Part shown: positions 8,750 through 18,702 of the stretch, piece by piece
How positions within the stretch are numbered: position 1 is the first letter of the stretch
Layout: each line of letters starts with the position of its first letter
Origin: Tepidamorphus sp.
GTDB taxonomy: Bacteria; Pseudomonadota; Alphaproteobacteria; Rhizobiales; Tepidamorphaceae
Length of the DNA: 64,000 bases
Direction of reading: 5' to 3'
Assembly (NCBI GenBank): GCA_028280885.1
Contig: JANQKY010000021.1
Coordinates: 31,408-95,407 of the forward strand
Translations under genes and position numbers: made by a program
Notes under the pieces: generated by a model
Database searches by the model: none
What the model saw: the letters and a program-made list of their open reading frames with translations, nothing else
Told to the model about the DNA's origin: nothing

Positions 8750-11107
8750 ATGTCGGCGCTCGATCGCAAATTGCTGCGCGACCTGTGGCGGCTTCGCACC
8801 CAGGTTCTGGCGATCGCCATGGTGATGGCCGCGGGCGTCGCCACCCTGGTGCTGGCGATCGGCGCCTATCGCTCGCTCGACGAGACCCGCGAGACCTATT
8901 ACGAGCGCTATCGCTTCGCCGACGTCTTCGCCCAGGCGACCCGGGCGCCGGACTGGCTGGCCGCCGAGATCGCCGAGATCCCCGGCGTCGCCGCCGTCGA
9001 GACGCGGATCGTCAAGACCGCCATCATGGATGTCGCGGCGATGCCCGAACCGGCGACCGCGATGCTCGTCTCGATGCCGGCGATCGGCGAGCAGGTGCTC
9101 AACCGCCTCTACATGCGCCAGGGCCGCACGCCGGATCCCGAGCGCGCCGACGAGGTCGTCGTCAACGAGGCCTTCGCCAAGGCGCACGGTTTCGTGCCGG
9201 GCGATACGTTCCACGCCATCATCGACGGGCGCAAGCGCGAACTGGTGATCGTCGGCACCGCCCTGTCGCCGGAATTCATCTATGCGCTCGGCCCCTGGGA
9301 CATGATGCCGGACGACCGCCGCTTCGCGGTCGGCTGGATAGCGCGCAAGGCGATGGAATCCGCCTTCGACCTCGACGGCGCCTTTTCCGACGTGTCGGTC
9401 AAGCTGCTGCCGGGCGCCTCGGAGGCGGCCGTCATCGAGCGGATCGATACGCTTCTGGAGCGCTATGGCGGGCGCGGTGCCTTCGGGCGCAAGGACAAGC
9501 AGAGCCATGCCTTCCTCGATGCCGAGCTCAACCAGCTCGCCGCGATGGCCCGCGTGCTGCCGCCGATCTTCCTGTTCGTCGCAGCCTTCCTGATCAACAT
9601 CACGCTGACCCGGCTGGTCGCGCTCGAACGCGAGCAGATTGGCCTGATGAAGGCGCTCGGCTATCGCTCGAGCGCGATCGGCGCCCACTATCTGAAATTC
9701 GTCGCCGCGATCGCGGTGATCGGCGTGGTGATCGGTGGCATCGCCGGCACCTGGCTCGGCTTCGGCCTGACCAGGCTCTATGGCGGCTTCTTCCACTTCC
9801 CCTTCCTGGTCTTCCAGTGGGGCGCGGATATCTACGCGATCGCCGTCGTCGTCACCGTCGGCGCGGCGATGCTGGGAGGATTGCGGGCGGTCTGGTCGGT
9901 CGTGCGGCTGCCGCCGGCGGTCGCGATGCATGCAGCCGCCCCCGTGCGCTATCACAAGCTCTTCGCCGGGGGATGGCTCGGCGGCCTGTCGCAGACCTCG
10001 GTGATGATCGGCCGGCACATCCTGCGCTATCCTGTGCGGGCGGGCCTGACGATGCTCGGCGTCGCGCTGTCGGGCGCGATCCTCGTCGCCTCGCTGTTCG
10101 CCTTCGACTCAATCGAATTCGTGACCGATTTCACCTACTACCGCGCCGATCGCCAGGACGCGACGCTGGAATTCACCGATGCCCAGCCGGCCCGCATCCT
10201 GAACGAGGTGAGACGCCTGCCGGGCGTGTTGTCGGCCGAACCGATGCGGGCCGTCGCGATCAAGGTCCGGCACGGCCATCTCGAACGGCGGGTGGCGGTG
10301 GTCGGCAAGCCGCGTGGGCCCGACCTGAGCCGTGTCCTCGATACTCAATTCGTCCCCGTCGCCATGCCCGAGACCGGCTTCGCCCCGTCTGAGGCGCTCG
10401 CGGATATCCTCGGCGTGCGCGTCGGCGACATCGTCCAGGTCGAGACGCTGGAGGGCCGCAAGCGCATCGTCGACATGCCGGTCACCGCGATCATCCAGAG
10501 CTATCTGGGGCTGCTCGCCTTCATGGATATCGACGCGCTCAACCGGCTGATGCGCGACGCGCCGATGGTGACCGGCGTCAACCTGGCGATGGACGCGGGC
10601 CGGGCGAACGACCTGTTCGCCGCCGTCAAGGACATGCCGGCGGTCGGCTCGGTCGCGCTGCAGAAGAAGTCGCTTGAGAAGTTCAAGGAAACGCTGGCCG
10701 AGAACCTCGCCATCATGGTCTCGGTCTATACCGGCCTTGCGGTCGTGATCGCCTTCGGCGTCGTCTACAACGCCGCCCGCATTCAGCTGTCCGAGCGCGG
10801 TCGCGAGCTGGCCAGCCTGCGCGTGCTCGGCTTCACCCGCGCGGAAGTCTCCTGGATCCTGCTCGGCGAGCTGGCGCTCCTGACCATCCTGGCTCTGCCG
10901 CTCGGCTGGTTCCTCGGCTACTGGGTCGCCTGGATTGCCGCGCAGGGCCTGCAGAGCGAGCTCTACCGGGTGCCGCTGATCGTCAGCCGCCAGACCTATG
11001 CGACATCCAGCCTGATCGTGCTGGGCGCGGCGATCGTGTCGGCCCTGCTGGTCAAGCGCCGCATCGACCGGCTCGACCTGATCGATGTTCTGAAAACCCG
11101 CGAATAG
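8750..11107 (+). CDS. FtsX-family ABC transporter permease
   Basis: 785 residues from ATG 8750, where the family's usual start MSALDRKLLRDLW begins; GTG codons at 8738 and 8741 are alternatives, the latter giving a GTGA overlap with the ATPase gene. There is an N-terminal membrane segment (about 15-38), a large periplasmic domain, three to four membrane segments around 265-420, a second periplasmic domain and a C-terminal FtsX block of three segments from about 655 to 775. This is two FtsX modules in one chain. Such permeases export lipids, peptides or glycolipids, or extract lipoproteins, using an adaptor encoded next door. The adaptor gene starts 23 bp downstream. Confidence 0.9.
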   Translation: MSALDRKLLRDLWRLRTQVLAIAMVMAAGVATLVLAIGAYRSLDETRETYYERYRFADVFAQATRAPDWLAAEIAEIPGVAAVETRIVKTAIMDVAAMPEPATAMLVSMPAIGEQVLNRLYMRQGRTPDPERADEVVVNEAFAKAHGFVPGDTFHAIIDGRKRELVIVGTALSPEFIYALGPWDMMPDDRRFAVGWIARKAMESAFDLDGAFSDVSVKLLPGASEAAVIERIDTLLERYGGRGAFGRKDKQSHAFLDAELNQLAAMARVLPPIFLFVAAFLINITLTRLVALEREQIGLMKALGYRSSAIGAHYLKFVAAIAVIGVVIGGIAGTWLGFGLTRLYGGFFHFPFLVFQWGADIYAIAVVVTVGAAMLGGLRAVWSVVRLPPAVAMHAAAPVRYHKLFAGGWLGGLSQTSVMIGRHILRYPVRAGLTMLGVALSGAILVASLFAFDSIEFVTDFTYYRADRQDATLEFTDAQPARILNEVRRLPGVLSAEPMRAVAIKVRHGHLERRVAVVGKPRGPDLSRVLDTQFVPVAMPETGFAPSEALADILGVRVGDIVQVETLEGRKRIVDMPVTAIIQSYLGLLAFMDIDALNRLMRDAPMVTGVNLAMDAGRANDLFAAVKDMPAVGSVALQKKSLEKFKETLAENLAIMVSVYTGLAVVIAFGVVYNAARIQLSERGRELASLRVLGFTRAEVSWILLGELALLTILALPLGWFLGYWVAWIAAQGLQSELYRVPLIVSRQTYATSSLIVLGAAIVSALLVKRRIDRLDLIDVLKTRE

Positions 11108-11130
11108 GCCCGTTTCGAGAGGATTGCCCG

Positions 11131-12351
11131 ATGGCCGCCACATGGATTCGCCCGCTTCTGCTGACCGCCGCCGGCCTTAGCGCCGCCGCTGCCCTGACCT
11201 GGGCGTTCTGGCCGCAGCCGGTCCCCGTCGATATCGCCGTGATCGAGCCGGGAACGCTTGAAGTGACGGTCGACGAGGAGGGCATGACCCGCATCCAGGA
11301 TATCTATGCGGTGTCGGCCCCGATCGCCGGCACCGTCCTGCGCTCGCCGCTGGAGGTCGGCGATCAGGTCGTCGCCGGCGAAACGCTGGTCGCGATCATC
11401 CAGCCTGTCGCGCCGGCCTTCCTGGACGCGCGGGCGCGGCGCACGGGAGAGGCGACGGCGCTTGCGGCCGAGGCCGCCGTCGCGCTCGCCCAGGCGCAGG
11501 TCGCCGAGGCACGCGCTCAGCTTGCCTATTCGGAAAGCCAGTTGACCCGGGCCGAAAACCTCGCCGACCGCGGCATCGTCTCCGAGCGCGCCCATGAGCA
11601 GGCGGTGATGGAGGTCGATACGGCGATGGCCAAGCTGTCGAGCGCGGAGGCGACGCTCGACGTGCGCCGGCGCGAGTTGGACTCCGCCCGCGCCGCGCTG
11701 ATCGGGCCGGAGATGGAGGACCCGCGCGTCGCCGGCGAGAGCTGCTGCGTCTCGGTGACCGCGCCGGAGACCGGCGAGGTCCTCAAGATCGTCACCGAGA
11801 GCGAGGGGGTCGTCCTGCCCGGCACGCCGCTTGTGGAGATCGGCGATCCGCGCGACCTGGAAATCGAGGTCGATCTGCTGTCGTCGGATGCCGTGCGCGT
11901 GCCGGATCAGGCCGAGGCGCGGATCACCGGCTGGGGCGGCGAACCGCTCGGCGCCACCGTCCGGCGCGTCGAGGCGGCCGGCTTCACCAAGGTCTCGGCG
12001 CTCGGCATCGAGGAGCAGCGGGTCAAGGCGATCCTGGATATCGACGCGCCGCCGGATGTCTGGACGGCGCTCGGCCACGGCTACCGGGTGATCGTCCACA
12101 TCATCACCGCCCGCGAGGAGGCGCTGCTGGTGCCGCTCGGCGCCCTGTTCCGGCGCGGCGAGGACTGGGCGGTCTTCGTCGTCGGGCCGGGCGAGCGGGT
12201 TCAGCGCCGCGTCGTCGAGATCGGTGCGCGCAACATCCGCGACGCCGCCGTCCTGAGTGGACTTCAGGCGGGCGACCGGGTCGTCCTGCACCCAAGCGAT
12301 CGGGTCCTGGAGGGCGTGAAAATCGAAATCCGGCAGTCGGAAGACCTGTAG
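11131..12351 (+). CDS. HlyD-type periplasmic adaptor (membrane-fusion) protein
   Basis: 406 residues. One N-terminal membrane anchor lies at about 6-27, followed by a lipoyl/barrel-sandwich half (AGTVLRSPLEVGDQVVAGETL near 64-84), an alpha-helical hairpin rich in Ala/Glu/Gln (about 100-190), the second lipoyl half and a beta-barrel. The C-terminal LVPLGALFRRGEDWAVFVV is typical of the adaptor family. It should bridge the inner-membrane ABC permease of the preceding gene (23-bp gap) to an outer-membrane channel encoded elsewhere. The order ATPase-permease-adaptor resembles DevBCA and MacAB systems, but the substrate cannot be inferred. Confidence 0.9.
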   Translation: MAATWIRPLLLTAAGLSAAAALTWAFWPQPVPVDIAVIEPGTLEVTVDEEGMTRIQDIYAVSAPIAGTVLRSPLEVGDQVVAGETLVAIIQPVAPAFLDARARRTGEATALAAEAAVALAQAQVAEARAQLAYSESQLTRAENLADRGIVSERAHEQAVMEVDTAMAKLSSAEATLDVRRRELDSARAALIGPEMEDPRVAGESCCVSVTAPETGEVLKIVTESEGVVLPGTPLVEIGDPRDLEIEVDLLSSDAVRVPDQAEARITGWGGEPLGATVRRVEAAGFTKVSALGIEEQRVKAILDIDAPPDVWTALGHGYRVIVHIITAREEALLVPLGALFRRGEDWAVFVVGPGERVQRRVVEIGARNIRDAAVLSGLQAGDRVVLHPSDRVLEGVKIEIRQSEDL

Positions 12352-12629
12352 TTTCGCGGGTGGCCGCACCGAATTCCCCGAAATCTTGCCATTCCGGTCA
12401 CAAAATCGTCCCGACCTTGAGAGACTCGTAACACCTGTTAACGGCTGCCGGTCGCGGGAAGGCGGTGTCGGATCCGGGGATGCGAGGGAGATCCGGATCG
12501 GGCGTTTCCAGCATGCGTGCCTACATGCGCGCATGCTCCCGTCCGCGGTCAAATCGAGACCAATGTGGCAGCAGGCGCCGGTTCCAGGCGGACCGGCCTC
12601 TGCGGGGGCGTCACAGGGAGTGGTGCGGG

Positions 12630-14231
12630 ATGGTGGTGACCCGCAGGACGATGCTTGTCGCGTCGGCGTTAAGTGTATTGGCGCAGCGTCTGGGACCGGT
12701 GCCCGCGTTTGCCGACCAGAAAGACGAAGCGGGCGGCCCCCTTGGCGGTTCGCCGCAATTGGGCGACCCGCAACCGTTCTCGGCCGCCGATCTCCGGGCC
12801 CGCGCCCGGGCGCTTGCGGCGCAGGACTATGTCGCGCCGCAGACGATCGCCGACGAGGCCGCCGGCACCCTCACCTACGACCAGTACCGCGACATCCGCT
12901 ACCGGCCCGAGGCCGCGATCTGGCGTAACGACGCGCTGCCCGCCGAGGTCCAGCTTTTTGCCGCCGGCCATGTCTATACCGAGCCTGTCCGTCTGCATTT
13001 GGTCGAGGACGGCAAGGCCCGCGAGATCGCCTTCTCGCCGGATCTCTTCACCTACGGCCCGCTCGTCGAGGGACCGCTGCCCGCCGACGGTGTCGGCTTT
13101 TCCGGGTTCCGGCTGCACGGCCCCCTGAACGATCCGGATGCCAAGACCGGCTACCGCGACGAATATGCCGTCTTCCAGGGCGCCAGCTACTTCCGCGCCG
13201 TCGGCGCAGGCCACGGCTACGGCCTGTCGGCGCGGGGCCTGTCGATCATGACGGCGGAGCCGGAGGGCGAGGAGTTTCCCGCCTTCCGGGAATTCTGGAT
13301 CGAGACGCCGCGCGCCGATGCCCGCTCGGTCGTCGTCCACGCCCTGCTCGACAGTCCGAGCGCGGCGGGGGCCTATCGCTTCACCATCCGGCCGGGCGCC
13401 GACACGGTCATCGATGTCGAGGCGGCGCTCTATCCGCGCCGCGATATCGACACGCTCGGCCTCGCGACGCTGACCAGCATGTTCTTCTTCGGCCCGCAGG
13501 ACCGCGCCGGGGTCGACGACTTCCGCCCGGCGGTGCACGATTCAGACGGTCTGTCGATCTGGAACGGCCGCGGCGAATGGCTGTGGCGGCCGCTCGGCAA
13601 TCCCGCCCGGCTGGAGATCAGCGCCTTCCTCGACGCCAATCCGCGCGGCTTCGGCCTGATGCAGCGCACCCGCGATTTCGACGCCTTTCAGGATCTCGAG
13701 GCCCGCTACGAACGCCGCCCGAGCCTCTGGGTCGAACCGATCGGCGACTGGGGCGAGGGATCGGTGATGCTGGTCGAGATCCCGACGGATTCGGAGGTCC
13801 ATGACAACGTCGTCGCCTTCTGGCGGCCGATCGAACCGCTCGCCGCCGGCAGCGACCATATGGTGACCTACCGGCTGACCTGGTGCGGCGAGGCGCCGGT
13901 CCGCCCGGAGCTTGCCCGGGTGACGCGGACCATGGCCGGCGGCCCGGCCGAGAATGGCGTCGAACTGCCCGAGGGCAGCCGCTGGTTCGTGATCGACTTC
14001 GAGGGCGGCCCGCTCGATGCGCTGGCCCCCGAAACCGGCCTCAATCTCGATCTCAGCGCCAGCGCCGGCCGGCTCGTCGGCGGCTCGGTCCACGTCAATC
14101 CGGAGACCGGTGGCCGGCGGGTTTCCTTCGGGCTCGATCCCGACGGCGCGGCGGCGGCCGATCTCAGATGCGCGCTCGATCGTGACGGCGAGCGGCTGAC
14201 TGAGGTATGGGTATTCCGATGGTCGCGCTGA
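12630..14231 (+). CDS. opgG: Periplasmic glucan biosynthesis protein OpgG/OpgD (MdoG family)
   Basis: 533 residues from ATG 12630, preceded by AGGGAG nine bases upstream; upstream in-frame ATGs precede no recognisable domain. The N-terminus reads TRRTMLVAS and ends in VPAFADQ, a twin-arginine-like signal peptide, so export is probably by Tat as for OpgD. The mature chain has the MdoG beta-sandwich pattern, including the N-terminal YDQYRDIRYRPEAAIW and the C-terminal Ig-like part ending near 533. OpgG-family proteins act in the periplasm to shape beta-1,2/1,6 branched or cyclic glucans. It overlaps opgH, a pairing conserved in proteobacteria. OpgG and OpgD cannot be separated with certainty from sequence alone. 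Confidence 0.9.
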   Translation: MVVTRRTMLVASALSVLAQRLGPVPAFADQKDEAGGPLGGSPQLGDPQPFSAADLRARARALAAQDYVAPQTIADEAAGTLTYDQYRDIRYRPEAAIWRNDALPAEVQLFAAGHVYTEPVRLHLVEDGKAREIAFSPDLFTYGPLVEGPLPADGVGFSGFRLHGPLNDPDAKTGYRDEYAVFQGASYFRAVGAGHGYGLSARGLSIMTAEPEGEEFPAFREFWIETPRADARSVVVHALLDSPSAAGAYRFTIRPGADTVIDVEAALYPRRDIDTLGLATLTSMFFFGPQDRAGVDDFRPAVHDSDGLSIWNGRGEWLWRPLGNPARLEISAFLDANPRGFGLMQRTRDFDAFQDLEARYERRPSLWVEPIGDWGEGSVMLVEIPTDSEVHDNVVAFWRPIEPLAAGSDHMVTYRLTWCGEAPVRPELARVTRTMAGGPAENGVELPEGSRWFVIDFEGGPLDALAPETGLNLDLSASAGRLVGGSVHVNPETGGRRVSFGLDPDGAAAADLRCALDRDGERLTEVWVFRWSR

Positions 14232-16414
14232 GGGATTACGCCGCAAATCACAGGACCTGCGAACCGATCCGGCTGCCGGAGGCGGCCCTGCCGCCCGGCG
14301 CGCCGATCGATATGCCGGTGCAGGACCTGGCGGCTGCGCCGGACCGCATCGCCGATGCCCGGTCCGATCGTGTCGCCCTCCTGCCGCGTGCGATGATCGC
14401 GATGGGCTGTCTGGTGATCGCGGCGCTGTTCATCCGCGAGATGGTCGCCGTCCTGTCGGTTGGCGGCCTCACCGCCATCGAGACGGTGATGCTGGCCCTG
14501 TTCTCGATCAACATCGCCTGGATCGCCCTTGCCTTCGTCACCGCGATCGCCGGCGCGTTCCTGCTCTTGTTCCGGCGCCGGGGCCTGAGCCTGCCCGCGC
14601 GCGACGCCCTTCCCGCGGAGCGCTCGGCCATTCTCATTCCCGCCTATAACGAGGACCCGGTGCGGGTCTTCGCGACAGCCGCGGCGATGGCCGAGCAACT
14701 GGCCGAGTTCGACGCCGCCGACCGTTTCGACATCTTCGTCCTGAGCGATTCGACTAATCCGGACGTCTGGATCGCCGAGGAGGCCGCCTTTCGTTCAGTC
14801 CTCGCCCGGCCCGGCACGCGGGCGCGCGTCTTCTATCGCCGCAGGCTGAAGAACACCGAGCGCAAGGCCGGCAACATCGCCGACTGGTGCCGGCGCTTCG
14901 GCGGCGCCTATCCTTACTTTACCGTGTTCGACGCCGACAGCCTGATGGAGGCGGACACGCTGATCCGCATGGCGCTGGCGATGGAACGGCGGCCGACGCT
15001 GGGGCTGTTGCAGACCGTGCCGGCGGTCATCAACCGCAACACCCTGTTTGCCCGCGTCCAGCAATTCGCCGGTCGCGTCTATGGCCCGGTGATGGCCTCG
15101 GGCCTTGCCGCCTGGGCGCGTAACGACGGCAATTTCTGGGGTCACAACGCGATCATCCGGACCCGCGCCTTCGCGCAAGCCGCCGGCCTGCCGCATCTGA
15201 AGGGCAAACCGCCCTTCGGCGGCCATATCCTGAGCCACGATTTCGTCGAGGCGGCGCTCATCCGCCGCGCCGGCTGGGGCGTCGCGCTCGTTCCGGCGCT
15301 TGGCGGGTCCTACGAAGAAAGCCCGCCGAGCCTCATCGATCTCGCCGCCCGCGACCGGCGCTGGTGCCAGGGCAACCTGCAGCATGCGCGGGTGCTGTTC
15401 GCGCGCGGCCTGACCTGGCCGAGCCGGCTGCACATGGCGATGGGCATCATGAGCTATGTCGCCTCGCCGGTCTGGCTGTTGTTCCTGATCGCCGGCCTTC
15501 TGCTCGCCTTGCAGGCGCAGTTCATCCGGCCGGAATATTTCACCCGCGACTTCCAGCTCTTCCCGACCTGGCCGACGATCGATTCGGAACGCGCGATCGG
15601 CCTGTTCGTCGCCACCATGGCGCTGTTGTTCGTGCCGAAGCTGCTCGGGCTCATCGTCGCGCTCTGCCACCGGCCGACGCGGCGCGGCATCGGCGGGCCG
15701 GGCCGGGCAAGTCTCGGCGTCCTCGTCGAATCGCTCCTGTCGGCCCTGCTGGCGCCGGTGATGATGGCGATCCAGTCGGCCGCCGTCGTCGACATCCTGC
15801 TCGGCCGCGACACCGGCTGGCAGGCGCAGCGCCGCGACGACGGATCGGTGCCGTTCGGCGATATCCTCTATCGGCACCGCTGGCACATGCTGCTCGGCGC
15901 CGCGTTCGCGGTGAGCGCGCTGATGGTCTCGCCGCAGGTCGCCAGCTGGATGGGTCCTGCGGTCGCGGGCCTCGTTTTCGCAGCCCCGCTGTCGGCGGCA
16001 ACCGCGTCGCAGCGGCTGGGCACTGCGCTGCGCCGTATCGGCCTGCTGACGATCCCCGAGGAGCGGACTAGCCCCGACATCCTGCGCCGCGCCGATACCG
16101 TGACCGCGCAGCTTGCAGCCGCGACCGGCGCGCCGGAGGATGCCTGCCTGCGGCTTGCCGCCGATCCCGGCCTGCTCGCCTTCCACCGGGCGAACCTGCC
16201 GGCAGGCCCGGCGCCCAAGGCGGATATCGACGCGGATATCGACGCAGCCCTCGTGCTCGGCCTTGCCCGGCTGCGCACCGTGACGAGCGTCGAGGAGGCC
16301 GCGCGTCGCCTGCCGGCAACCGAAAAGCGTGCCGTCCTGGGCGACCCGGAGGGCCTCGACAGCCTCGCCCGCCTGCCCCGCGCCGAGGGGCCGCGGGTGG
16401 TCGCAGCGGAATGA
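14219..16414 (+). CDS. opgH: Glucans biosynthesis glucosyltransferase H
   Basis: 731 residues from ATG 14219; ATG 14207 is an alternative, but a GAGG only one base before it makes it less likely. Either start overlaps the end of opgG. Membrane segments occur near 60-80, 85-115 and several times after 400. The cytoplasmic GT2 domain shows PAYNEDPVRVF (about 140), the DxD in VFDADS (about 236), SHDFVEAAL (about 339) and the QxxRW-class motif in RRWCQGNLQH (about 380), as in processive glucan synthases. It polymerises and exports a beta-1,2-glucan backbone using UDP-glucose. The 3' end lies 28 bp from the convergent fadJ-like gene with no room for a hairpin terminator. Confidence 0.93.
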   Translation: MVALRDYAANHRTCEPIRLPEAALPPGAPIDMPVQDLAAAPDRIADARSDRVALLPRAMIAMGCLVIAALFIREMVAVLSVGGLTAIETVMLALFSINIAWIALAFVTAIAGAFLLLFRRRGLSLPARDALPAERSAILIPAYNEDPVRVFATAAAMAEQLAEFDAADRFDIFVLSDSTNPDVWIAEEAAFRSVLARPGTRARVFYRRRLKNTERKAGNIADWCRRFGGAYPYFTVFDADSLMEADTLIRMALAMERRPTLGLLQTVPAVINRNTLFARVQQFAGRVYGPVMASGLAAWARNDGNFWGHNAIIRTRAFAQAAGLPHLKGKPPFGGHILSHDFVEAALIRRAGWGVALVPALGGSYEESPPSLIDLAARDRRWCQGNLQHARVLFARGLTWPSRLHMAMGIMSYVASPVWLLFLIAGLLLALQAQFIRPEYFTRDFQLFPTWPTIDSERAIGLFVATMALLFVPKLLGLIVALCHRPTRRGIGGPGRASLGVLVESLLSALLAPVMMAIQSAAVVDILLGRDTGWQAQRRDDGSVPFGDILYRHRWHMLLGAAFAVSALMVSPQVASWMGPAVAGLVFAAPLSAATASQRLGTALRRIGLLTIPEERTSPDILRRADTVTAQLAAATGAPEDACLRLAADPGLLAFHRANLPAGPAPKADIDADIDAALVLGLARLRTVTSVEEAARRLPATEKRAVLGDPEGLDSLARLPRAEGPRVVAAE

Positions 16415-16442
16415 GGCGACGCTACCTGGCCCGCCTCACCGA

Positions 16443-18659
16443 TCAGGCGGCTTGCTGCTGCCCGTGTCCGGCCGGCGGAAAGCGCCCGTAGAAGGTCTCG
16501 CCGGCGGCCGCCATCTCCTTGAGCAGCTTGTTGGGCCGGAACCGGGGACCGTGCTTGCGGGCCAGCCGGTTGCACAGGTCGACGAAGGCGCGGGTCCCCA
16601 TCTGGTCGATATAGCTGAGCGTGCCGCCGGAGAAGGGGGCGAAGCCGAAGCCGAGGATCGAGCCGACATCGGCCTCCCGCACGTCGGTCAAAACGCCCTC
16701 GGCAAAACAGCGCACCGTCTCCAGCGCCTGCATGGCCAGCAACCGCTGCTTCAACACCTCGACGTCGATCGTGTCGGGGTCGAGATGAACCGGCTGCAAG
16801 TCGGCCAGATCGGGCCACAGGTGCTTCTTGCCCTTGTCGGGATAATCGTAGAAGCCCATGCCGTTCTTGCGGCCGAGACGGCCGCGCTTGACGACCATCT
16901 CCTCCAGCAGCGTTTCCTGGGCGGGGTCGACGGCCTTTTCGCCGAGATCCTTCTTGGTCGCCTGCAGGATCTTCCAGGCGAGATCGACGGCGACCTCGTC
17001 GTTCAGCGCCAGCGGGCCGACCGGCATGCCGGCCATCCGGCCGACAGTCTCGATCATCGCAGCCGGCACCCCCTCGGCCAGCATCAGATGGCCCTCGCGG
17101 ATATAGGTGCCGACGACGCGCGAGGTGTAGAAGCCGCGCGAATCGTTGACGACGATCGGCGTCTTCCTGATCGCCCGGCAATAGTCGAGCGCCATGGCGA
17201 GCGCCTTATCGCCGGTCTTTTTGCCCATGATGATCTCGACCAGCATCATCTTGTCGACCGGCGAGAAGAAATGGATGCCAATGAAATTGGCGGCCCGGCG
17301 GCTCGCCTTGGCGAGATCGGTGATCGGCAGGGTCGAGGTGTTCGTCCCGAACACGGCGTCCTTGTTAAGAACCGCCTCCGTCTTCTGGGTCACGTCGGCC
17401 TTGATCGCCTTGTCCTCGAAGACCGCCTCGATGACGAGATCGCAGCCGTCAAGATCGGCATAGTCGGCGGTCGTGTGGATGCGCGCCAGCAGCGCCTCCT
17501 TGTCCTCGGCCGTCGCCCGGCCGCGACCCACCGCCTTGGAAACAAGCGTGTCGGAATAGGCCTTGCCGCGCTCGGCGGCTTCCAGGTCGCGGTCGAGCAG
17601 CACGACATCGATGCCCGCCTTCGCCGTGACATAGGCAACGCCCGCGCCCATGAAGCCGGCGCCGAGCACGCCGACCTTGGCGATCTTCGAGGCCGGCACG
17701 TCGGCCGGGCGCCGGGCGCCCTTGTTCAACTCCTGCATGGAGACGAACAGCGAGCGGATCATGCTGGCGGCCTCCTTGGTCTGCAGGACATGGGCGAAAT
17801 AGCGCGATTCCACCGTCAGCGCCTGGTCCATCGGCAGTTGCAGGCCCTCGTAGACGCAGGACATGATCGCCCGGGCGGCGGGATAGTTGTCATAGGTCTC
17901 GCGCCGGTAGATGGCGTTGGCGGCGGGGTACATCTGGAAGCCGGCCGGCGAATAGACCTTGCCGCCGGGCAGCCGGAAGCCGTCCTTGTCCCAGGGCTGG
18001 ACCGGCTTGCCACCGTCGCGGATCCAGGTCTTGGCGGTCTCGATCAGGTCCTCGGGCTCGACGACCGCATCGATCAGCCGCATGCCCTTGGCCTGGGCGA
18101 CGCGCAGCTGGCGGCCCTGCAGCAGGAATTGCAGCGCATCGGCGGTCGGCACCAGCCGCGGCACCCGCTGCGTCCCGCCGGCGCCGGGGAACAGGCCGAC
18201 CTTGACCTCGGGCAGGCCGAGCCGGGTCTTGTCGTTCTTGGCCGCCACCCGGTGATGGCAGGACAGGGCGAGTTCGAAGGCGCCGCCCATGGCGGTGCCG
18301 TTGATCGCCGCGACCCAGGGCTTGCCGCAGGTCTCAAGCCGGCGCCAGAGCTGCGACATCCGCCGGCTTTCATCGAACAGGCGTTGCATGGCTGCCGTCT
18401 CGTCGGCTGCTCGCAATTCATGGAATTCGCCGAGTACGCCCTGCAGCATGGTCAGGTCGGCGCCGCCGGAAAACGTCGCCTTGCCGGACGTGATCACCGC
18501 GCCCTTGATCGCCTCGTCACTCGCGACGGTCTCGATGATTGCGCCGATCTCCTCCATCACCGAGGCGTCGAAGACGTTCATCGACTTGTCCGGCATGTCC
18601 CAGGTGATCAGGGCGATGCCGTCGGCGTCGGTTTCAAGCGTGAAATTCTTGTAGGTCAT
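16443..18659 (-). CDS. fadJ: Multifunctional enoyl-CoA hydratase / 3-hydroxyacyl-CoA dehydrogenase
   Basis: 738 residues, the normal length of FadJ/FadB. The N-terminal crotonase half has the oxyanion-hole segments FSGGADLTML (about 62-71) and NGTAMGGAFELALSCHHR (about 118-135), then EVKVGLFPGAGGTQR. The dehydrogenase half begins with the NAD motif GVLGAGFMGAGVAYVTAKAG near 325 and contains GIHFFSPVDKMMLVEI with the catalytic histidine. It performs hydration and NAD-dependent oxidation in beta-oxidation and works with the thiolase encoded at 19384-20592. It is the last gene of the leftward oxidation cluster, 43 bp after the cupin gene. FadB and FadJ are not reliably separable here. Confidence 0.93.
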   Translation of the reverse strand: MTYKNFTLETDADGIALITWDMPDKSMNVFDASVMEEIGAIIETVASDEAIKGAVITSGKATFSGGADLTMLQGVLGEFHELRAADETAAMQRLFDESRRMSQLWRRLETCGKPWVAAINGTAMGGAFELALSCHHRVAAKNDKTRLGLPEVKVGLFPGAGGTQRVPRLVPTADALQFLLQGRQLRVAQAKGMRLIDAVVEPEDLIETAKTWIRDGGKPVQPWDKDGFRLPGGKVYSPAGFQMYPAANAIYRRETYDNYPAARAIMSCVYEGLQLPMDQALTVESRYFAHVLQTKEAASMIRSLFVSMQELNKGARRPADVPASKIAKVGVLGAGFMGAGVAYVTAKAGIDVVLLDRDLEAAERGKAYSDTLVSKAVGRGRATAEDKEALLARIHTTADYADLDGCDLVIEAVFEDKAIKADVTQKTEAVLNKDAVFGTNTSTLPITDLAKASRRAANFIGIHFFSPVDKMMLVEIIMGKKTGDKALAMALDYCRAIRKTPIVVNDSRGFYTSRVVGTYIREGHLMLAEGVPAAMIETVGRMAGMPVGPLALNDEVAVDLAWKILQATKKDLGEKAVDPAQETLLEEMVVKRGRLGRKNGMGFYDYPDKGKKHLWPDLADLQPVHLDPDTIDVEVLKQRLLAMQALETVRCFAEGVLTDVREADVGSILGFGFAPFSGGTLSYIDQMGTRAFVDLCNRLARKHGPRFRPNKLLKEMAAAGETFYGRFPPAGHGQQQAA

Positions 18660-18702
18660 TGACGGTTCCCCCGTTCGTTGAAACGCGGTTTCGGTGTTGC
18701 AT

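Noticed and set aside
8542..10392. 616-codon frame on the plus strand in another phase inside the ABC permease
   Set aside because: Arginine-rich shadow of the permease gene, with no domain and no ribosome site.
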